Shown here one piece after another: positions 1-12,777 of a stretch of 64,000 bases of DNA. The stretch lies in NCBI GenBank assembly GCA_023974075.1, contig CM043800.1:43064008-43128007 (forward strand). The letters run 5' to 3'. Numbering within the stretch: the first letter of the stretch is position 1; the number at the start of each line of letters is the position of its first letter. The translations under genes and the position numbers were made by a program. The notes under the pieces are model-generated. The model did not search any database. It was not told the DNA's origin and saw nothing but the letters and a program-made list of their open reading frames with translations. The stretch is from Chaenocephalus aceratus. Its lineage: Eukaryota > Chordata > Actinopteri > Perciformes > Channichthyidae.

Positions 1-185
1 CTATTCCTTTTCTGACCACTTTCTCTATACTTTCGTCTCTCTCTCCATAACTCCGCACTTCGCCTTGGCCATCACATTTCACACACACAGAGACTCCAAC
101 CAACCCCTTGCGGCTGCTACTCTTAAAGTGACAGGCCAAGCCTGTAACAGCACCAACGGAGAGAGTACTGTTTTTGAAAGCAGTT

Positions 186-604
186 ATGGCAACAGTTATT
201 GCAAAGAAGTCATCGGAGCGGTGGAGTGATGAGGATGTGTCGGCGCTTCTGTCGATTTACTCCGAGGACGCGACCTGCCTTTAGCAGCAACCCTCTGCTA
301 AAGGCAGTTTCCAATGCTAAGTTGTACGACCGTTGTTCACTGAAGTTACGCGACCTGGGAATCTTCCACAGCGCTAACTCATGCAGGGACAAAATAAAGA
401 AGCTCAGGCAGGACTACAAAAAAATAAAAGACCACAATAATAAAAGTGGTGCCGACCGGAGGACGAGCAAATGGTACGATATATTGGATGCTCTGCTCGG
501 CCACAGGCCCTCATTCTCCGGCACAGCGTCGACAATCGATTCGGGCGCGCTGGTGTGGGAGGCCTCTGAAATGGCGGATTCAGTGTTCGATGACGACGAA
601 GAAG
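186..604 (+). pseudogene. Myb/SANT-like (trihelix) DNA-binding protein, first exon, frameshifted
   Basis: An ATG at 186 opens a frame with a short basic leader and the motif ERWSDEDVSALLSIYSED, the first helix of a Myb/SANT-like (Myb_DNA-bind_4) domain. That frame stops at a TAG at 282-284. The rest of the domain (KLRDLGIF, then CRDKIKKLRQDYKKIKD) continues in the next frame, so one frameshift near 280-300 breaks the domain. An acidic stretch follows, and GAAG|GTAAAA at about 600-605 looks like a splice donor. Proteins with this domain bind DNA in the nucleus and are common as host factors and as accessory proteins of Harbinger transposons. No partner exon is visible downstream because a LINE follows. 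Domain call good; gene identity unknown. Confidence 0.6.
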
Positions 605-754
605 GTAAAAATAAACTACATGCACTGCACTGTTTTAATCTGCACAATACTGGTCTCATATGTACCTTTATTTGCTCAGTAGATCGAGCTGGCCATGCTA
701 GGCTGAACTGGCTAACACTGTTAACATGCCGACCCTGAGCAGGCTAATAAAAAT

Positions 755-1279
755 ATATAGGACATAGGAAAGGAAATTGCCATTACATAGCCCAAAATCA
801 CAAATCCTATTTGTCTCAGAGGGCTTCACAAGTCAACAAACACAATTGGCAATGTAAAACAATGTAAAAACAACAAACGTATCTTATGAGATCAATGTGA
901 AAATACCAATCTAAAAAGGAACATGACACAAATACAGTTAGAGTACAATACATAAAATTCCATAAAAGGAAGGGTCCATGAGGATGTATAAAAGAGGGTT
1001 TAAAACCAGTCTCAACTGTACGCTGGACTAAAGAGGAAAGTCTTTAACCTACTCTCAAATGTGTGGACACTGTCTGCCTCCCTAATTGTCACTGGAAGTT
1101 GATTCCAGAGGAACGGGGCTTGGTAGCCGAAATCTCTAGCACCTGACCTTTTTTTGTGGACTCTGGGACCTTAATGCCCTAGACTAGGGGCAATAGGAGA
1201 TTACAAGAAAAGAGTCCCCTGAATAGTACATAATGCATGTTTTATGCTGTCTGTGATGAGTGATACAAATACAATGTTA
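755..1279 (-). repeat. LINE 3'-UTR fragment
   Basis: The stretch contains the text CAGAGGGCTTCACAA and a 'tgattccagaggaacggggc' block that I recognise as typical of fish LINE 3'-UTRs, reading on the minus strand. No coding frame is present. The exact family is not resolved. Confidence 0.4.
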
Positions 1280-1689
1280 CCATTAGTTCTTTGTTTGTTT
1301 GTAGCCTTTATTTAACCAGGTGAAGCCCCTTGAGATCAAAAGATCTCTTTTTCAAGGGTGACCTGCAGGACATTAGTTACACATGTAACATAAAAACAAC
1401 AGAACAACAATAAGGATGACATACAACATAATGTACAGGGTACAGTTTACAAAACTCTATTTACAGTGACAGGTACCATGAGTATCAGACAGCATGTCAC
1501 CCAGCCGAGTTTCAAAATGATGCAGGGGAACCAAAGTGCTCAGTTTCAAACAGGTTTGCAGACTGTTCCAATTTAGAGGAGCTGCACATCTAAAAGCTCT
1601 CTTCCCTCAGACAGTCCTAGCACTTGGCACATTTAATAAAACAACATCATGAGATTTCAGGCAATACGTACTTTCAATTCGTCGAGAGA

Positions 1690-3308
1690 TCAGAGAGCAG
1701 ATATAAAAAGGTAGTTTACCCAACATGGCTTATAAATGAACATGTACCAGTGACTGAGCCTCCGTACAGTTAGTGAAGGCAGACCTGCCCTGGCATACAG
1801 GGTACAGTGATGAGTAAGTGCTTTACAGTTAGTAACAAATCTCAGAGCACTGTGATACACAGCATCTAACTTGATCAGGTAATGGGCAGGTGCATTCATA
1901 TATATCAAATCACCATAGTCCAGCACAGGTCAAAAGGTCACAGAGACTAGCCTTTTCCTGGCTTCAAATGAGAAACAGGACTTATTCCTGTAGAAGAAAC
2001 CTAGCCTAACCCTCAGCTTTTTAAGCAGATTAGTGACCTGAAGTTTAAAAGAGAGACAATCATCAAGCAAGATACCAAGGTATTTGTAACAGGCAACAAC
2101 TTCAAGTTTTGTTCCTTGCGTAGTTACAATATCAAAAACAGGCTCTGGTGTCTTTTTAGCTTTTGAAAAGAGCATTACCTTGGTTTTATCCACATTTAAA
2201 ATAAGCTTTAATTCAGAGAGCTGAGTCTAAATAGGGTTAAAAACAGCCTGTAATTTAACACCAGCCTCTTTAATGGAGGGACCTGCACAATACATCACAG
2301 TATCATCTGCATAAAAATGTAAAGTAGCTTCATCCACATTATCCCCTAAACTATTGATGTAGATGGAGAATAAAAGTGGTCCTAAAACAGAACCTTGTGG
2401 TACACCATTAGAAATGTTTAACCACTCAGAAGACAGTCATCAAGTGAACACATTGGGACCTTTCAGAGAGGCAGTTCACAAACCACCCCACTGCAAGGCT
2501 GGATATGCCAATACTGATCAGCCTCTGCTTTAAGATGCGATGATCAACGGTGTCAAACGCTTTGGAAAGGTCAATAAACAGAGCTGCACAACTCTGCTTA
2601 TTATCTAAAATACTAGTAATGTCATTTACCACTTTCATTGTCGCAGTGATGGTGCTGTGTTTCTTTCTGAATCCTGACTGATGTTTAGACAGGATATCAT
2701 TTATACATAAAAACTTCTTTACCTGTTCACTCACAAGGCGTTCGAGCACCTTCGCCAGAACTGACAGTTTAGAGATTAGCCTATAGTTATTTAAAATAGT
2801 TCTTTTAGCAAAGGCAGGACATACGCTGACTTCCATACTTTTGGAATTGCATTTGTGCTGAGGGAGAGGTTAAAAAGAGAAGTAAGAGGTGGAAGCAATA
2901 CAATCTGCAGCTATCTTAAAAAGAAAGGTTCTAAGTTGTCCGGGCCAGCCGGTTTGCCAGGATCTAGCTTAGATAAGGCTTCATGAACAACATTGACAGT
3001 AAAAGGAGTTAAAACTGAAAGGGTTTTCCAGACCACGTTGTTCAGAGTCACAGGACTGTGGTGTTCACAGAAGCAGAGTTAGTCACAGAATCAAACATAG
3101 AACCGCAGGAAACAAAATGCTCATTAAAGCAATTTAGCATAGTAGCCCTGTCCGATATAGTGTCAGATGCTGTGGTGAGGCACGGAGGTAGCTCATTACG
3201 GATCTCACCGGTTGATATCGATTTTATTGCTTTCCAAAATGTCCTAGGATTATTTAGGTTTTCTGTGGTAAACTGACAAATAGTACTTCGACTTTGCACT
3301 TTTGACAT
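1690..3308 (-). pseudogene. LINE reverse transcriptase and C-terminal region
   Basis: Fragments in order on the minus strand are a linker (3308-3048), RT fingers and palm (2836-2426) with NNYRLISKLSVLAKVLER and ALFIDLSKAFDTVDHR, the catalytic YADD encoded at 2302-2313, the thumb (2193-1930) with YKYLGILLDD, and a C-terminal piece (1926-1690). The enzyme copies LINE RNA into DNA at the nicked target. The YADD box is intact, but frames are shifted between blocks, so no complete protein is made. Similarity is to the L2 group of the Jockey superfamily; clade assignment is by motif only. Confidence 0.75.
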
Positions 3309-3397
3309 TTGAAGTGAAGCTATTCCTTAGCTGCCTAAAACGCAGCCACTCTACCTCTGAGCCTGATTTCCTAGCCTTTGCCCAGGCCTTGTTTCTC

Positions 3398-4426
3398 TCA
3401 TGAAGGAGGACTAGACAGCTCAGCAGAAAAACCAAGGATGTCTCGTCCCTTTACTCTAAATTTACGCAGGGGTGCATGTCTATCAATGATCTCCATAAAA
3501 CCAAGATAAAAATAAGACCATGCGGTTTCCACATCAGCACACAGATCGATTTTACCCCAATCAAACCCAAACAGATCATGAACAAAACCCTGCTCCACAA
3601 AGTGTTTTTTGTCTCTCTTAATGATAATGTGAGGTTTAACCTTTTGGACCTTAGCGTCCCTAATTGTGGCTACAACACAGTGATCGCTCAGATCATTTGC
3701 AAATACTCCCACAGATGAATATTTATGGGGAACATTAGTTAAAATGAGATCAATTAGGGAGGATTTATTAGGGGACTTAATATTTGGGTGAGTAGGACTG
3801 TCCACAATCTGAGTAACATTTAAAGAGATACAAAGGTTTTTAAAATCCTCTGACACTGCAGTTAACCAGTCCCAGTTAAAATCTCCAAGCAGCACTATTT
3901 CCTTGTAGTCTAGTTGTGATAAAAGATTGCTAGCGAAGACAAGGAGTCTTTGCCAGCTGAGGGGGGTCTGTAGCAGCCCACCACCATGACCTGTTGACCA
4001 TTTGCCACTTCTATATTTATGGCTAAAAATTCAAATTGCTTACTGATCGATTTGGAAAACTAATGTGGTTACACTGAACTTATTCTTAACATAAATGGCA
4101 ACGCCACCACCTTTATTAGGCCGGTCGGTACGATACACATTAAAACCATTTAAGGCAATGTCAGAGGCCAAAATAGATTTGTTTAGCCATGTTTCTGATA
4201 AGACAATGACATCAGCGTCAGTCGATTTTGCCCAGATACGGACACAATCTAGTTTACCTAACAGACTGCGCACATTCAAGTGGATGAAACCCAACCCAGA
4301 CCTAGCTATAAAATCAGCAGGAGTAGCGATCTGACTACTACTACTGGGTGGACCAGGGTTAGGTTGTGCATTTCCTGACAGTAATAACAACAACAAAACC
4401 AGGCATCTTTTTCTCTTAAATGACAC
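3398..4426 (-). pseudogene. LINE APE-type endonuclease domain, with a 2A-like N-terminus
   Basis: Two frames make up the endonuclease. The N-terminal part (4426-4040) carries FIHLNVRSLLGKLD and VIVLSETWL, the metal-binding and catalytic start of an APE-type nuclease. The C-terminal part (3895-3398) has LLGDFNWDW and LSDHCVVA, the conserved D-N and S-D-H motifs. The enzyme nicks target DNA to prime reverse transcription. The N-terminus has a run of leucines followed by SGNAQPNPGP, a degenerate form of the 2A-like motif D(V/I)ExNPGP known at the N-termini of some LINE proteins. The catalytic motifs survive, but the frame is broken between 4040 and 3895. Confidence 0.75.
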
Positions 4427-4472
4427 AAATACATTGTCATCTAATTTAGAAACACCGGAAAAAGTTCTTAAT

Positions 4473-4950
4473 GAAATTGATACTGTTTGACTTTGTATTA
4501 GTTAGCCTACTACTTACAATATATTGAAGTACTTTTACTGTGTATTGTTTGAGAAATACTCAAAGTCCCCTGCTGAGAACAACATCAAGCCACTTCTGCT
4601 AAGTTTGATGAGGGAATTATTTTTATTTTTGTTGCCATTAGTTCTTTGAGAGATTGATCCTGTTGGACTCAGTACTAGTGAAACTACCCCCGCAAGTACT
4701 ATGAAGTACTTTTTGTGTACTTTTCCAGTAATCCTCTGTCAATGTCCCCTCCTGAGAACAAGAATGCATGTTTTTCTTTTAATAAGCGAAAAGATTTCTC
4801 CCTGAGACTGATATTGTTGGACAGAGTATTTTAAGAGGATGGTTAGACATGATATCAGCAATACTTCCAGTCAGTACTCCGGCAGCAGCATTTGAACACC
4901 TTGGAAAGTCTATAGAGTCTGGGACGCGTGTCTGCTGGCATTCACTGAGA
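4473..4950 (+). repeat. Three diverged tandem monomers at a LINE 5' end
   Basis: Related blocks start at about 4473, 4650 and 4803 (each opening like 'gattgat..tgttgga') and contain 'gaagtact' and 'tcccctcctgagaacaa' words. Spacing is roughly 150-177 bp. They sit just upstream of the plus-strand LINE and may be its 5'-UTR monomers, which can act as promoters in non-LTR elements. Confidence 0.4.
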
Positions 4951-5109
4951 CGTGACTGAAAGCCTCGGACAGCAACGAGGACCTACACCTCAGCGGTTTT
5001 GGGTACCCTGTTTCGGATGGGACCGGTCGCCTGTCATAAACAAACAAATCCTGCGGGGGTGGGAGTATGCTTTAATATCAACAAAAGGTACTGTAATTCC
5101 TTCTTCAGT

Positions 5110-5612
5110 TCGGGAGGAAATATGTACTCCGGATCTTGAACTGTTATCCATTTCGCTTCGCCCCTTTTTCTGCCTAGAGAGTTCCCCCAGCTGTTTTTCA
5201 CTATTGTTTACATTCACCCACGGGGAAAAACGCCTCAGCAGCCACCCAGTGATTGAGGAAGTACTAACAGACTGGACTCCCTCTCCCCCGATGCTCCTCC
5301 ATTAATTTTAGGAGATTTTAATCACTGTCAGGTGCGTACGACCTTAAAAACATATGAGCAGTATGTCACGTGTCCTACAACTTTAAATAAATCCACTATT
5401 GACTTATGTTATGGCATGGTGCCTGGTGCGTTCAAGTCCCTGACCATGCCCCCTTTTGGAGCTTCATACCACACGAGCGTTCTTCTGGTGCCGATCTACA
5501 AACCCATCTGCAGGAAAAAAGTGTGCACAAAAAAAACTGTAATGTTGGACAGAGGAAAGCATTGCCACCTCACAGGCATGTTGGGCTGAACGGATTGGGA
5601 TGTGTTTTATAG
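5110..5612 (+). pseudogene. LINE endonuclease remnant
   Basis: Pieces in different frames include EICTPDLELLSISLRPFF, ILGDFNHC (partly preserved at about 5305-5330) and YVTCPT with LDLCYG, motifs found in endonuclease domains of Rex1/CR1-like elements. The fragments are joined only by frameshifts, so no functional protein is encoded. The endonuclease would have chosen the insertion site for the reverse transcriptase that follows. Confidence 0.55.
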
Positions 5613-5849
5613 CTCATGCTCTGATCTCAATGAACTGACGTCAACTGTCTCATCCTACATATCATTTTGTGTGGAGTCTAACATTCCTTGTAAAGACATT
5701 ACCGTCTTCCCTAATAATAAGCCGTAGGTCACGAAGGAACTAAAGAGTGTTATAAATAGAAAGAAACGTATTTTATACTGGAAACAGTCAGGACAAAAAA
5801 GAAATTAACAGATAATTAAGAAATGAGATAAGAAAAGCTAAAATAGCTT

Positions 5850-7140
5850 ATAAGGTGGAACTCAAATACAGCAATGGAGATCTCCGGGAAGCCTGGAAGG
5901 GAATCAAATCAATGTCCTCCATCTCCCAGGGTAACAACAATGACAGGGCTAGGAATACCATTAACATTGAGGGAACAAATGAGGCAGACCTCCCCAATGC
6001 TTTTAACATTTTTTTATTCTCGATTCGAGAAAAATGATTTCTCCATAATCACCTCAACCCTTAGAGAGTCTCTCTCCCCTATCTCAGACATAGTCATTGA
6101 ACAGGATGATGTTAGGAATCTCTTAAAACGAGTCAATATTAGGAAGGCCCCAGGTCCTGACCATATTTGTGGGCGTACACTCCAGTATTGTGCTAGCGAA
6201 CTCTGTGGTGTTTTCCAGCATATCTTCCAACTGTCACTTGAGAATAGCCAAATTCCTGATATGTGGAAATCCTCAACTGTAATTCCCATCCCTAAGAAAC
6301 CTCATCCTAAAGTCCTAAACGACTTCAGACCGGTGGCTTTAACGTCATTGGTCATGAAAATGTTTGAAACAATGGTTAAAGGCCTTGTCATGTCAGTAGT
6401 AGGAGGTGAACTTGATCTTCTCCAAAGTGCGTATCAGGCAGGGAGAGGCGGAGCGGAGGCAAAGCTTCTTATACTGCACACCCTCCACAAACACCTTGAA
6501 AAGCCTCGAGCCCACGCCAGGCTTTTGTTTGCTGACTTTTCTTCAGCATTTAACACAATGCAGCCGCATCTCCTGGTGGAGAGCCCATTATGTCATTTTA
6601 AACTGCTGATCAACTTGTTTTATGGATTTTAAACCTTCCAACTAATAGAGAGCAGAAGGTGTCTGTCAATGGCCGCCTCTCTGACTCTGTAATCACTTCC
6701 ACGGGCTCGCCTCAAGGATGCGTTCTTTCACCCCTACTTTTTATAATGTACACTGATAAATGCAGGAGCATGCAAGACAACAGCTACCTGGTTAAACTCT
6801 CTGAAGACACCGCCCTCTTGTCCCTCCTTAGCGGCTCAGAATCAGGAGGGTGCTCTTGCCGATTTCATTTCCTGGAGTGACGACAGTTCTCTGGATTTAA
6901 ATGTCTCTAAAACCCAGGAACTGATCATTGATTTTAGACGTCACAAGGATGTTCCTAAGGAGTGCATCATACACAATGACAAGGTAGAAATTGTCACATC
7001 ATACAAATACTTGGGCACCATTTTCGATGACCACCTCACATTTGATGTGAATACTGAGTGTATTGTGAAGCGGGGTCAACAGAGAATGCACCTTCTTCGC
7101 AAACTGAACTCTGTCTCTGTCAGGCCTTTCATTCTGTCGT
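5850..7140 (+). pseudogene. LINE reverse transcriptase remnant with altered catalytic box
   Basis: A frame at 5874-6632 carries RKAPGPDHICGRTLQYC, FRPVALTSLVMKMFE and LLFADFSSAFNTMQPH, covering the RT fingers and palm motif A. After a frameshift, GSPQGCVLSPLLFIMYTD (motif B) appears near 6700-6760. The position expected to hold F/YADD reads LSED (6797-6808), so the first catalytic aspartate of that box is replaced by glutamate. Thumb motifs (YKYLGTIFDDHLTF) lie at about 6995-7040. Enzyme inactive by both frameshift and substitution. Confidence 0.7.
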
Positions 7141-8164
7141 TTTTACCAAGCATTCATTGAGAGCCGTATTTGTTTTTCTCTTATCTGCTGGTTCCATAGC
7201 CTTACACTGAAAGACAGGAACAGCCTGAGCAGCATGTTAAGACCTGCTCCAAGATCATCGGCGTGAAACAGAGAGACTTAAATTCCTTCTGTAACCAACA
7301 GATTCTGCGGAAAGCAGAGAGCATTCTGAACTCTCCAGGTCGTGAACTCTCCAGGTCGTGGACTCTCCAGGTCATGTACTCTCACATGAACTTCGTCTGT
7401 TGCCATCAGGGCGTAGATGTGCTCTGCCTGCTCAAAGGACTAAACGCTTTTCTAAATCATTCATCCCTTCTGCACTCAAACTTTTAAATTCTTGAAAAGG
7501 CTTGGAGAGTAATTCAGAATAATTGAGTCATTGAATGCTCATTTCACTCGATTTAATCAAACAAAACATAAACATATTGGACATGGCCTCAAGACTGTAA
7601 CATCTTCACATTCTTTTGAAATAGTCAATTACTAGCCTTATCTCACACAATGCTGTTTTGAATCTCTAATATGTGGATGACAGTTGAACTGCATGATGTA
7701 ACATGTATGCCATCTGCTGGAAAGAAGACGTATCGCTCTGTTGGCATTGTTTAGACAACAAAAACAGAGTGAAGCTCTCATTTCATCAACAATCTTTGAG
7801 TACAGACACCGTCCTGCAGAGAGCACACAGCCCAACAGCACGTTGTTGGTCTAGCATCACTTTACAAAACGTTTGCATTAAGACACTAAGACTAGCTGGT
7901 CCCTTGTAAAGGTGAGTCCACCTTAAATGAGCAGTGGGTGATCAGCAGGTGAAAGGCAGGACACAGGAGATGTAACGATTATTAAACAAGAAATAGTCTT
8001 AAGGGGTCGAAGAAATGAACATTTGTGATTATTAGAGAATCGGTTGCAGGTGGGTGAAAACAGGCTTAGGGAGTAACGTATTACATGTAACGGCATTAGG
8101 ATACAAAATAGACAAATTTATTCTCTTACCAACACACTTTATCTTTTTAAACGATTACACCATT

Positions 8165-9628
<1,464 letters not shown>

Positions 9629-10214
9629 CTGCAGGAAACAGGAAACACAGTCAGAACAAACTGGTTAGTGTTAGCATTTAAACATCTCATCACCATTACA
9701 ATGGGAGACATTTTGCAGCCCTAATGAATGCCTTTGTTTTATATTTTCACATTATCTTTGTTAGTCCCACCTATTGTGTATTTTTGTTGGCTCAAGTCAC
9801 CTCATGTAGCCCAGCCCCTTTCCACTTCCAGTAAATAATAGTTTTAATAGTTAAAGGGTTTTTTTCTTCTGGCGTAGCACTAGCCGCAATGTAAACAAGG
9901 AATTGTATTTGGGATCGTTCACAGATACACTACGCCTACAGTATATAATGTAACTCTGATACAAATTAAAATCCTGCATTCAAACCTTATTTAAGTAAAA
10001 GTATGCAAGTATTAAGAGAACATTTGACGGCACCTTCTTGTGTAACGGTAATGATGGTGCAGTAAAATGTTCCCTGTCAGTGTTTAATTTATGTTGTTTC
10101 TTGATTATTTTGTATGTTGCACTTTACTGCTGTACATGTTCAAAGTTGCGCTTGTATAAATGATTATAGATGAGGGAACCTGCTAAATGTTCAAATATGT
10201 GTGTTTTTTATATA

Positions 10215-11815
10215 CAGTACCAGTCAAAAGTTTGGACACGTTCTCATTCAATGTTTTTTGTTTATTTTAATTTGTTTCTACTTTGCAGATTAACACTGAA
10301 GACATCACAACTATGAAAGAATCTAGTTAACAAAAAAAGTGTTAAAAAAAAAAATCAAGAAAATGATTTTTATTTTAGATCCTTCAAAGTAGCCCCTTTT
10401 GCCTTGATGACAGCTTTGCTCACTCTTGACTTCTCTCAGTCAGCTTCATGAGGTCGTCACCTGGAATGGTTTTCTATTAACAGGTGTGCCTTGTCAAGAG
10501 TCAATGTGTAATATGACTTGCCTTCTGAATGTGTTTGAGACCATCAGTTGTGTTGTGCAGAGGTAGAGATAGTGCACAGTGGAAAGCCCTATTTGACTGC
10601 TGTTGTAATTAGGGATCGACCGATATGGCTTTTTCAAGGCCGATACCGATACAGATTATTAGTAATCAAGGAGACCGATAACCGATATTTGGAACCAATA
10701 TACATTTGCAGTAAAATCAGAAAATATATAGTGTCAAAATGTAGAATAACACAAACTCCAACACAACTTCTTTGAAATGCATTTAAGCATATATGTGACC
10801 CGCTCTATCGAAATCAGTCGGAAGTCGGAACGGCTCATTTCAGAATAAACGTGGGATTTACGTAAAAAAACTATTTTTTCAGGGTTCAGGTGTTTTGTTT
10901 GATTTTAAACAAACAAAGTCTTGGCTTTCAGAATATGAAACTTTTATTTCCAAAATCACACGATAAATACATTTTTGAAGCTTGTAAAGGGACGAAGACA
11001 AGCACCTCTCACTCGCTATCTGCTCTTCCAGCAGTGCCGCCTCCCCCCTCCCTCCGGCTGAAATTATGAACATAAGAGTATAGTAATCATAGATAACACG
11101 GCAGGGTCCGTTACAGTTTTTTTTCATCCGATTTAAATTAAACAAAGTCTTGGCTTTCAGAATATTAAACTTGTTTCGGCAAATTCAGATGATAAATACA
11201 ACGTTGAAGGCCGATAATCGGTCAACCCCTAGTTGTAATCCATATTATAGCAAGAACGACTCAACTCAGTAAAGAGAAAGCGACCGTCCATCATCACTTT
11301 AAGAAATAAAGGCCAGTCGATCTGGAAAATGTCAAGAACTTTGAATGTATCCTCAAGTGCAGTCGCAAAAAAACATGGAACGCTATGATCAGACTGGCTC
11401 TCACGAGGCCCCCCCCCCCCCCGGGAAAGGAAGAGCAAGAGTTACCTCTGCTCAGAGGATAAACACATGAGGATGAACAACAAGAAGAAGAGAATTGTTT
11501 GGGCCAAGAAACACAAGGATTGGACATTAGACAGTGGAAATCTGTACTTTGGTCTGATGGGTCCAAATGAGAGATTTTTGGTTCCAACCTCCGTGTCTTT
11601 GTGAGACGCAGAGAAGGTGAGCGGATGGTTTCTGCATGAGTGGTACCCACCGTGAAGCATGGAGGAGGGGGTGAGATGGTGGTGGAGGAGGGGGTGAGAT
11701 GGTGGTGGGGGGGGGGGCTTTACTGGTGTCACTGTTGGTGATTTATTCAGAGTTCAAGGCACCCTTAACCAGCATGGCTACACAGCATTCTGCAGTAGCC
11801 AGCAAAATATTCATT
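10215..11815 (+). mobile_element. Tc1/mariner remnant, split by a hAT MITE
   Basis: It starts with the Tc1-type terminal word CAGTACCAGTCAAAAG at 10215. Transposase coding remains follow in several frames: a WAKKHKDW-like block at about 11500, and the region around 11640-11815 that in intact elements encodes the HGGGG..VWG segment. Many frameshifts and homopolymer runs (C10 at about 11410, G9 at about 11705) are present. The same element in copy 2 of the locus runs from 28176 to about 32190. The right terminus is missing here because an L2 3' end abuts it. Confidence 0.7.
10610..11231. mobile_element. hAT-type MITE with 8-bp target duplication
   Basis: The ends read TAGGGATCGACCGAT and, inverted, TAGGGGTTGACCGAT. 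Identical GTTGTAAT octamers flank it at 10602-10609 and 11232-11239, the 8-bp duplication expected for hAT. Tc1 sequence continues on both sides. No transposase is encoded; it contains two diverged 'acaaagtcttggctttcagaat' blocks. Confidence 0.85.
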
Positions 11816-12092
11816 TCATTTCATTTCAAACCTTTATTTAACCAGATTGGTCCATTGAGATCATAGATCTCTTTTTCAAGGGAGACCTGCAGCATACAGG
11901 TTCCACATGAAACATAAAACAATAAAGGACATTATACATTATATTTACAGGATACATAGTTATAGACATTTACAAGTGCCATTGTATCAGCAAGCATTTC
12001 ATTTAGCCTAGCTTTAAAAACATGCAGAGGAAGAGATTGCTCAGTTTCAATTCTTGCTGAAGATTGTTCCAAGCAAGTGGAGCTGCGCAGAT
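11809..12092 (-). mobile_element. 5'-truncated L2-like LINE 3' end
   Basis: Minus-strand 3'-UTR of the same family as 1294-4634 ('acctttatttaaccag', 'agatctctttttcaaggg') with an ATTTC-repeat tail at 11809-11827. It stops abruptly inside the Polinton major-capsid gene near 12092. Confidence 0.7.
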
Positions 12093-12334
12093 TAGATTAG
12101 GACCCATCGGCGTTGGTATTTTGATCCTGAGATGTATCAATGTGTCATTCATATCTAGGTATTTATCCCCGTCCCCGGAATAAAAAATTCAATCGGTCCG
12201 TCCTCCGTAATGGCAGACAACGGAAGGACCTCTGTATAGTGTTTTTCGTCGATAGAAAGTTGTGTCATGGGGGCAGAGAATAAATCCAACTCTGCCATGC
12301 TGCATTCAGCAGATTTGTGATGTAAAAGAGCCAT
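12093..12334 (-). pseudogene. Polinton major capsid protein, N-terminal fragment
   Basis: The ATG at 12334 opens MALLHHKSAE and AELDLFSAPMTQLSID, which match the start of the Polinton major capsid protein (double jelly-roll; the C. elegans F54H12.2-like family). The frame stops at 12155. A one-base shift there leads into a continuation that reads on to about 12093 and is then lost at the LINE boundary. Only about 80 of the several hundred residues expected remain, so no capsid protein can be made. It follows the pX-like gene in the usual Polinton order. An upstream TTG-initiated extension exists, but the ATG fits the family start. Confidence 0.7.
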
Positions 12335-12540
12335 ATTTAACACTCTAAAATATATCTCCCCCAAATACGTTCCTTCTCCGAGGGTGTTTTTTCCCTAATG
12401 ATTTTTTTTCACTGAGTGCTTTCCTTTGTTAACACCCCCGCGGGATCCTTCTGCCTGGAGGTCTCTTCCGGGGCCTTCTGGCCAAAACCATCAGACCACC
12501 TGCTCCTTCTTGAGATCCGGGGTCTGACTGGCGGCCAAAT

Positions 12541-12777
12541 TTATGTACAGGCCTTACTGATAACATCTGATGCTATATTTTTGGCCGCCGATTTCAGATG
12601 AGGTTTAGCTATGGCAAACCCTTTTCTCACCAGGGGTGCTACAAAACGAAATAATCTCGAAAATATAGACCCAATGCCTCGCCCGTACATCACCGGGGCT
12701 CCATAAAATCCCGGCAGGGATCCCCCCGCTTGATTTTCATAATAACTCACAAAACGCTGGGGGTCGTGATCAATCAT
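12541..12777 (-). CDS. Polinton pX/pVI-like small virion protein
   Basis: A 78-residue frame with ATG at 12777 contains GGSLPGFYGAPVMYGRGIGS followed by a hydrophobic-basic amphipathic stretch (FSRLFRFVAPLVRKG). Short proteins of this kind occur in Polintons and adintoviruses next to the capsid genes and resemble adenovirus core or membrane-active proteins. The start codon overlaps the end of the penton gene by 4 bp. A stop follows SKACT, while a basic KRPPGRR-type tail appears in another frame downstream, so the C-terminus is probably lost by a frameshift. Role inferred from position and composition. Confidence 0.55.
   Translation of the reverse strand: MIDHDPQRFVSYYENQAGGSLPGFYGAPVMYGRGIGSIFSRLFRFVAPLVRKGFAIAKPHLKSAAKNIASDVISKACT

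Larger units (their letters stand above)
1294..4634 (-). mobile_element. L2-like non-LTR retrotransposon, nearly full length, inactive
   Basis: Reading on the minus strand, an endonuclease (about 4426-3400), a reverse transcriptase (about 3300-1930) and a C-terminal domain are in the expected order. They are followed by the 3'-UTR with 'cctttatttaaccagg', a common L2-type fish 3' end. Frames are interrupted several times. The 14-bp word ccattagttctttg occurs at 1280-1293 and 4635-4648 and may be the target-site duplication. The right copy lies inside a tandem-repeat zone, so the 5' boundary is uncertain. A second 3' end of the same family lies at 11809-12092. Confidence 0.75.
4950..7500 (+). 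mobile_element. Rex1/CR1-like non-LTR retrotransposon, degraded
   Basis: Plus-strand remains of an endonuclease (about 5110-5600) and a reverse transcriptase (about 5850-7140) occur in the right order. Motifs resemble the Rex1/Babar or CR1 group of fish LINEs. The clade was judged by motif memory, so it could be another Jockey-superfamily LINE. A short repeat 'actctccaggtcgtg' occurs three times near 7330-7370. The element ends near 7500, where the zinc-finger duplication unit begins. Confidence 0.65.

Noticed and set aside
186..604. Treating the Myb/SANT exon as the accessory gene of a Harbinger element
   Set aside because: No Harbinger ends or transposase were found nearby, and its sequence differs from the Myb starts at 18952 and 53579.
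1280..4648. Firm 14-bp target duplication for the L2 LINE
   Set aside because: The match is exact, but the right copy is part of a tandem repeat zone, so it is only listed as possible.
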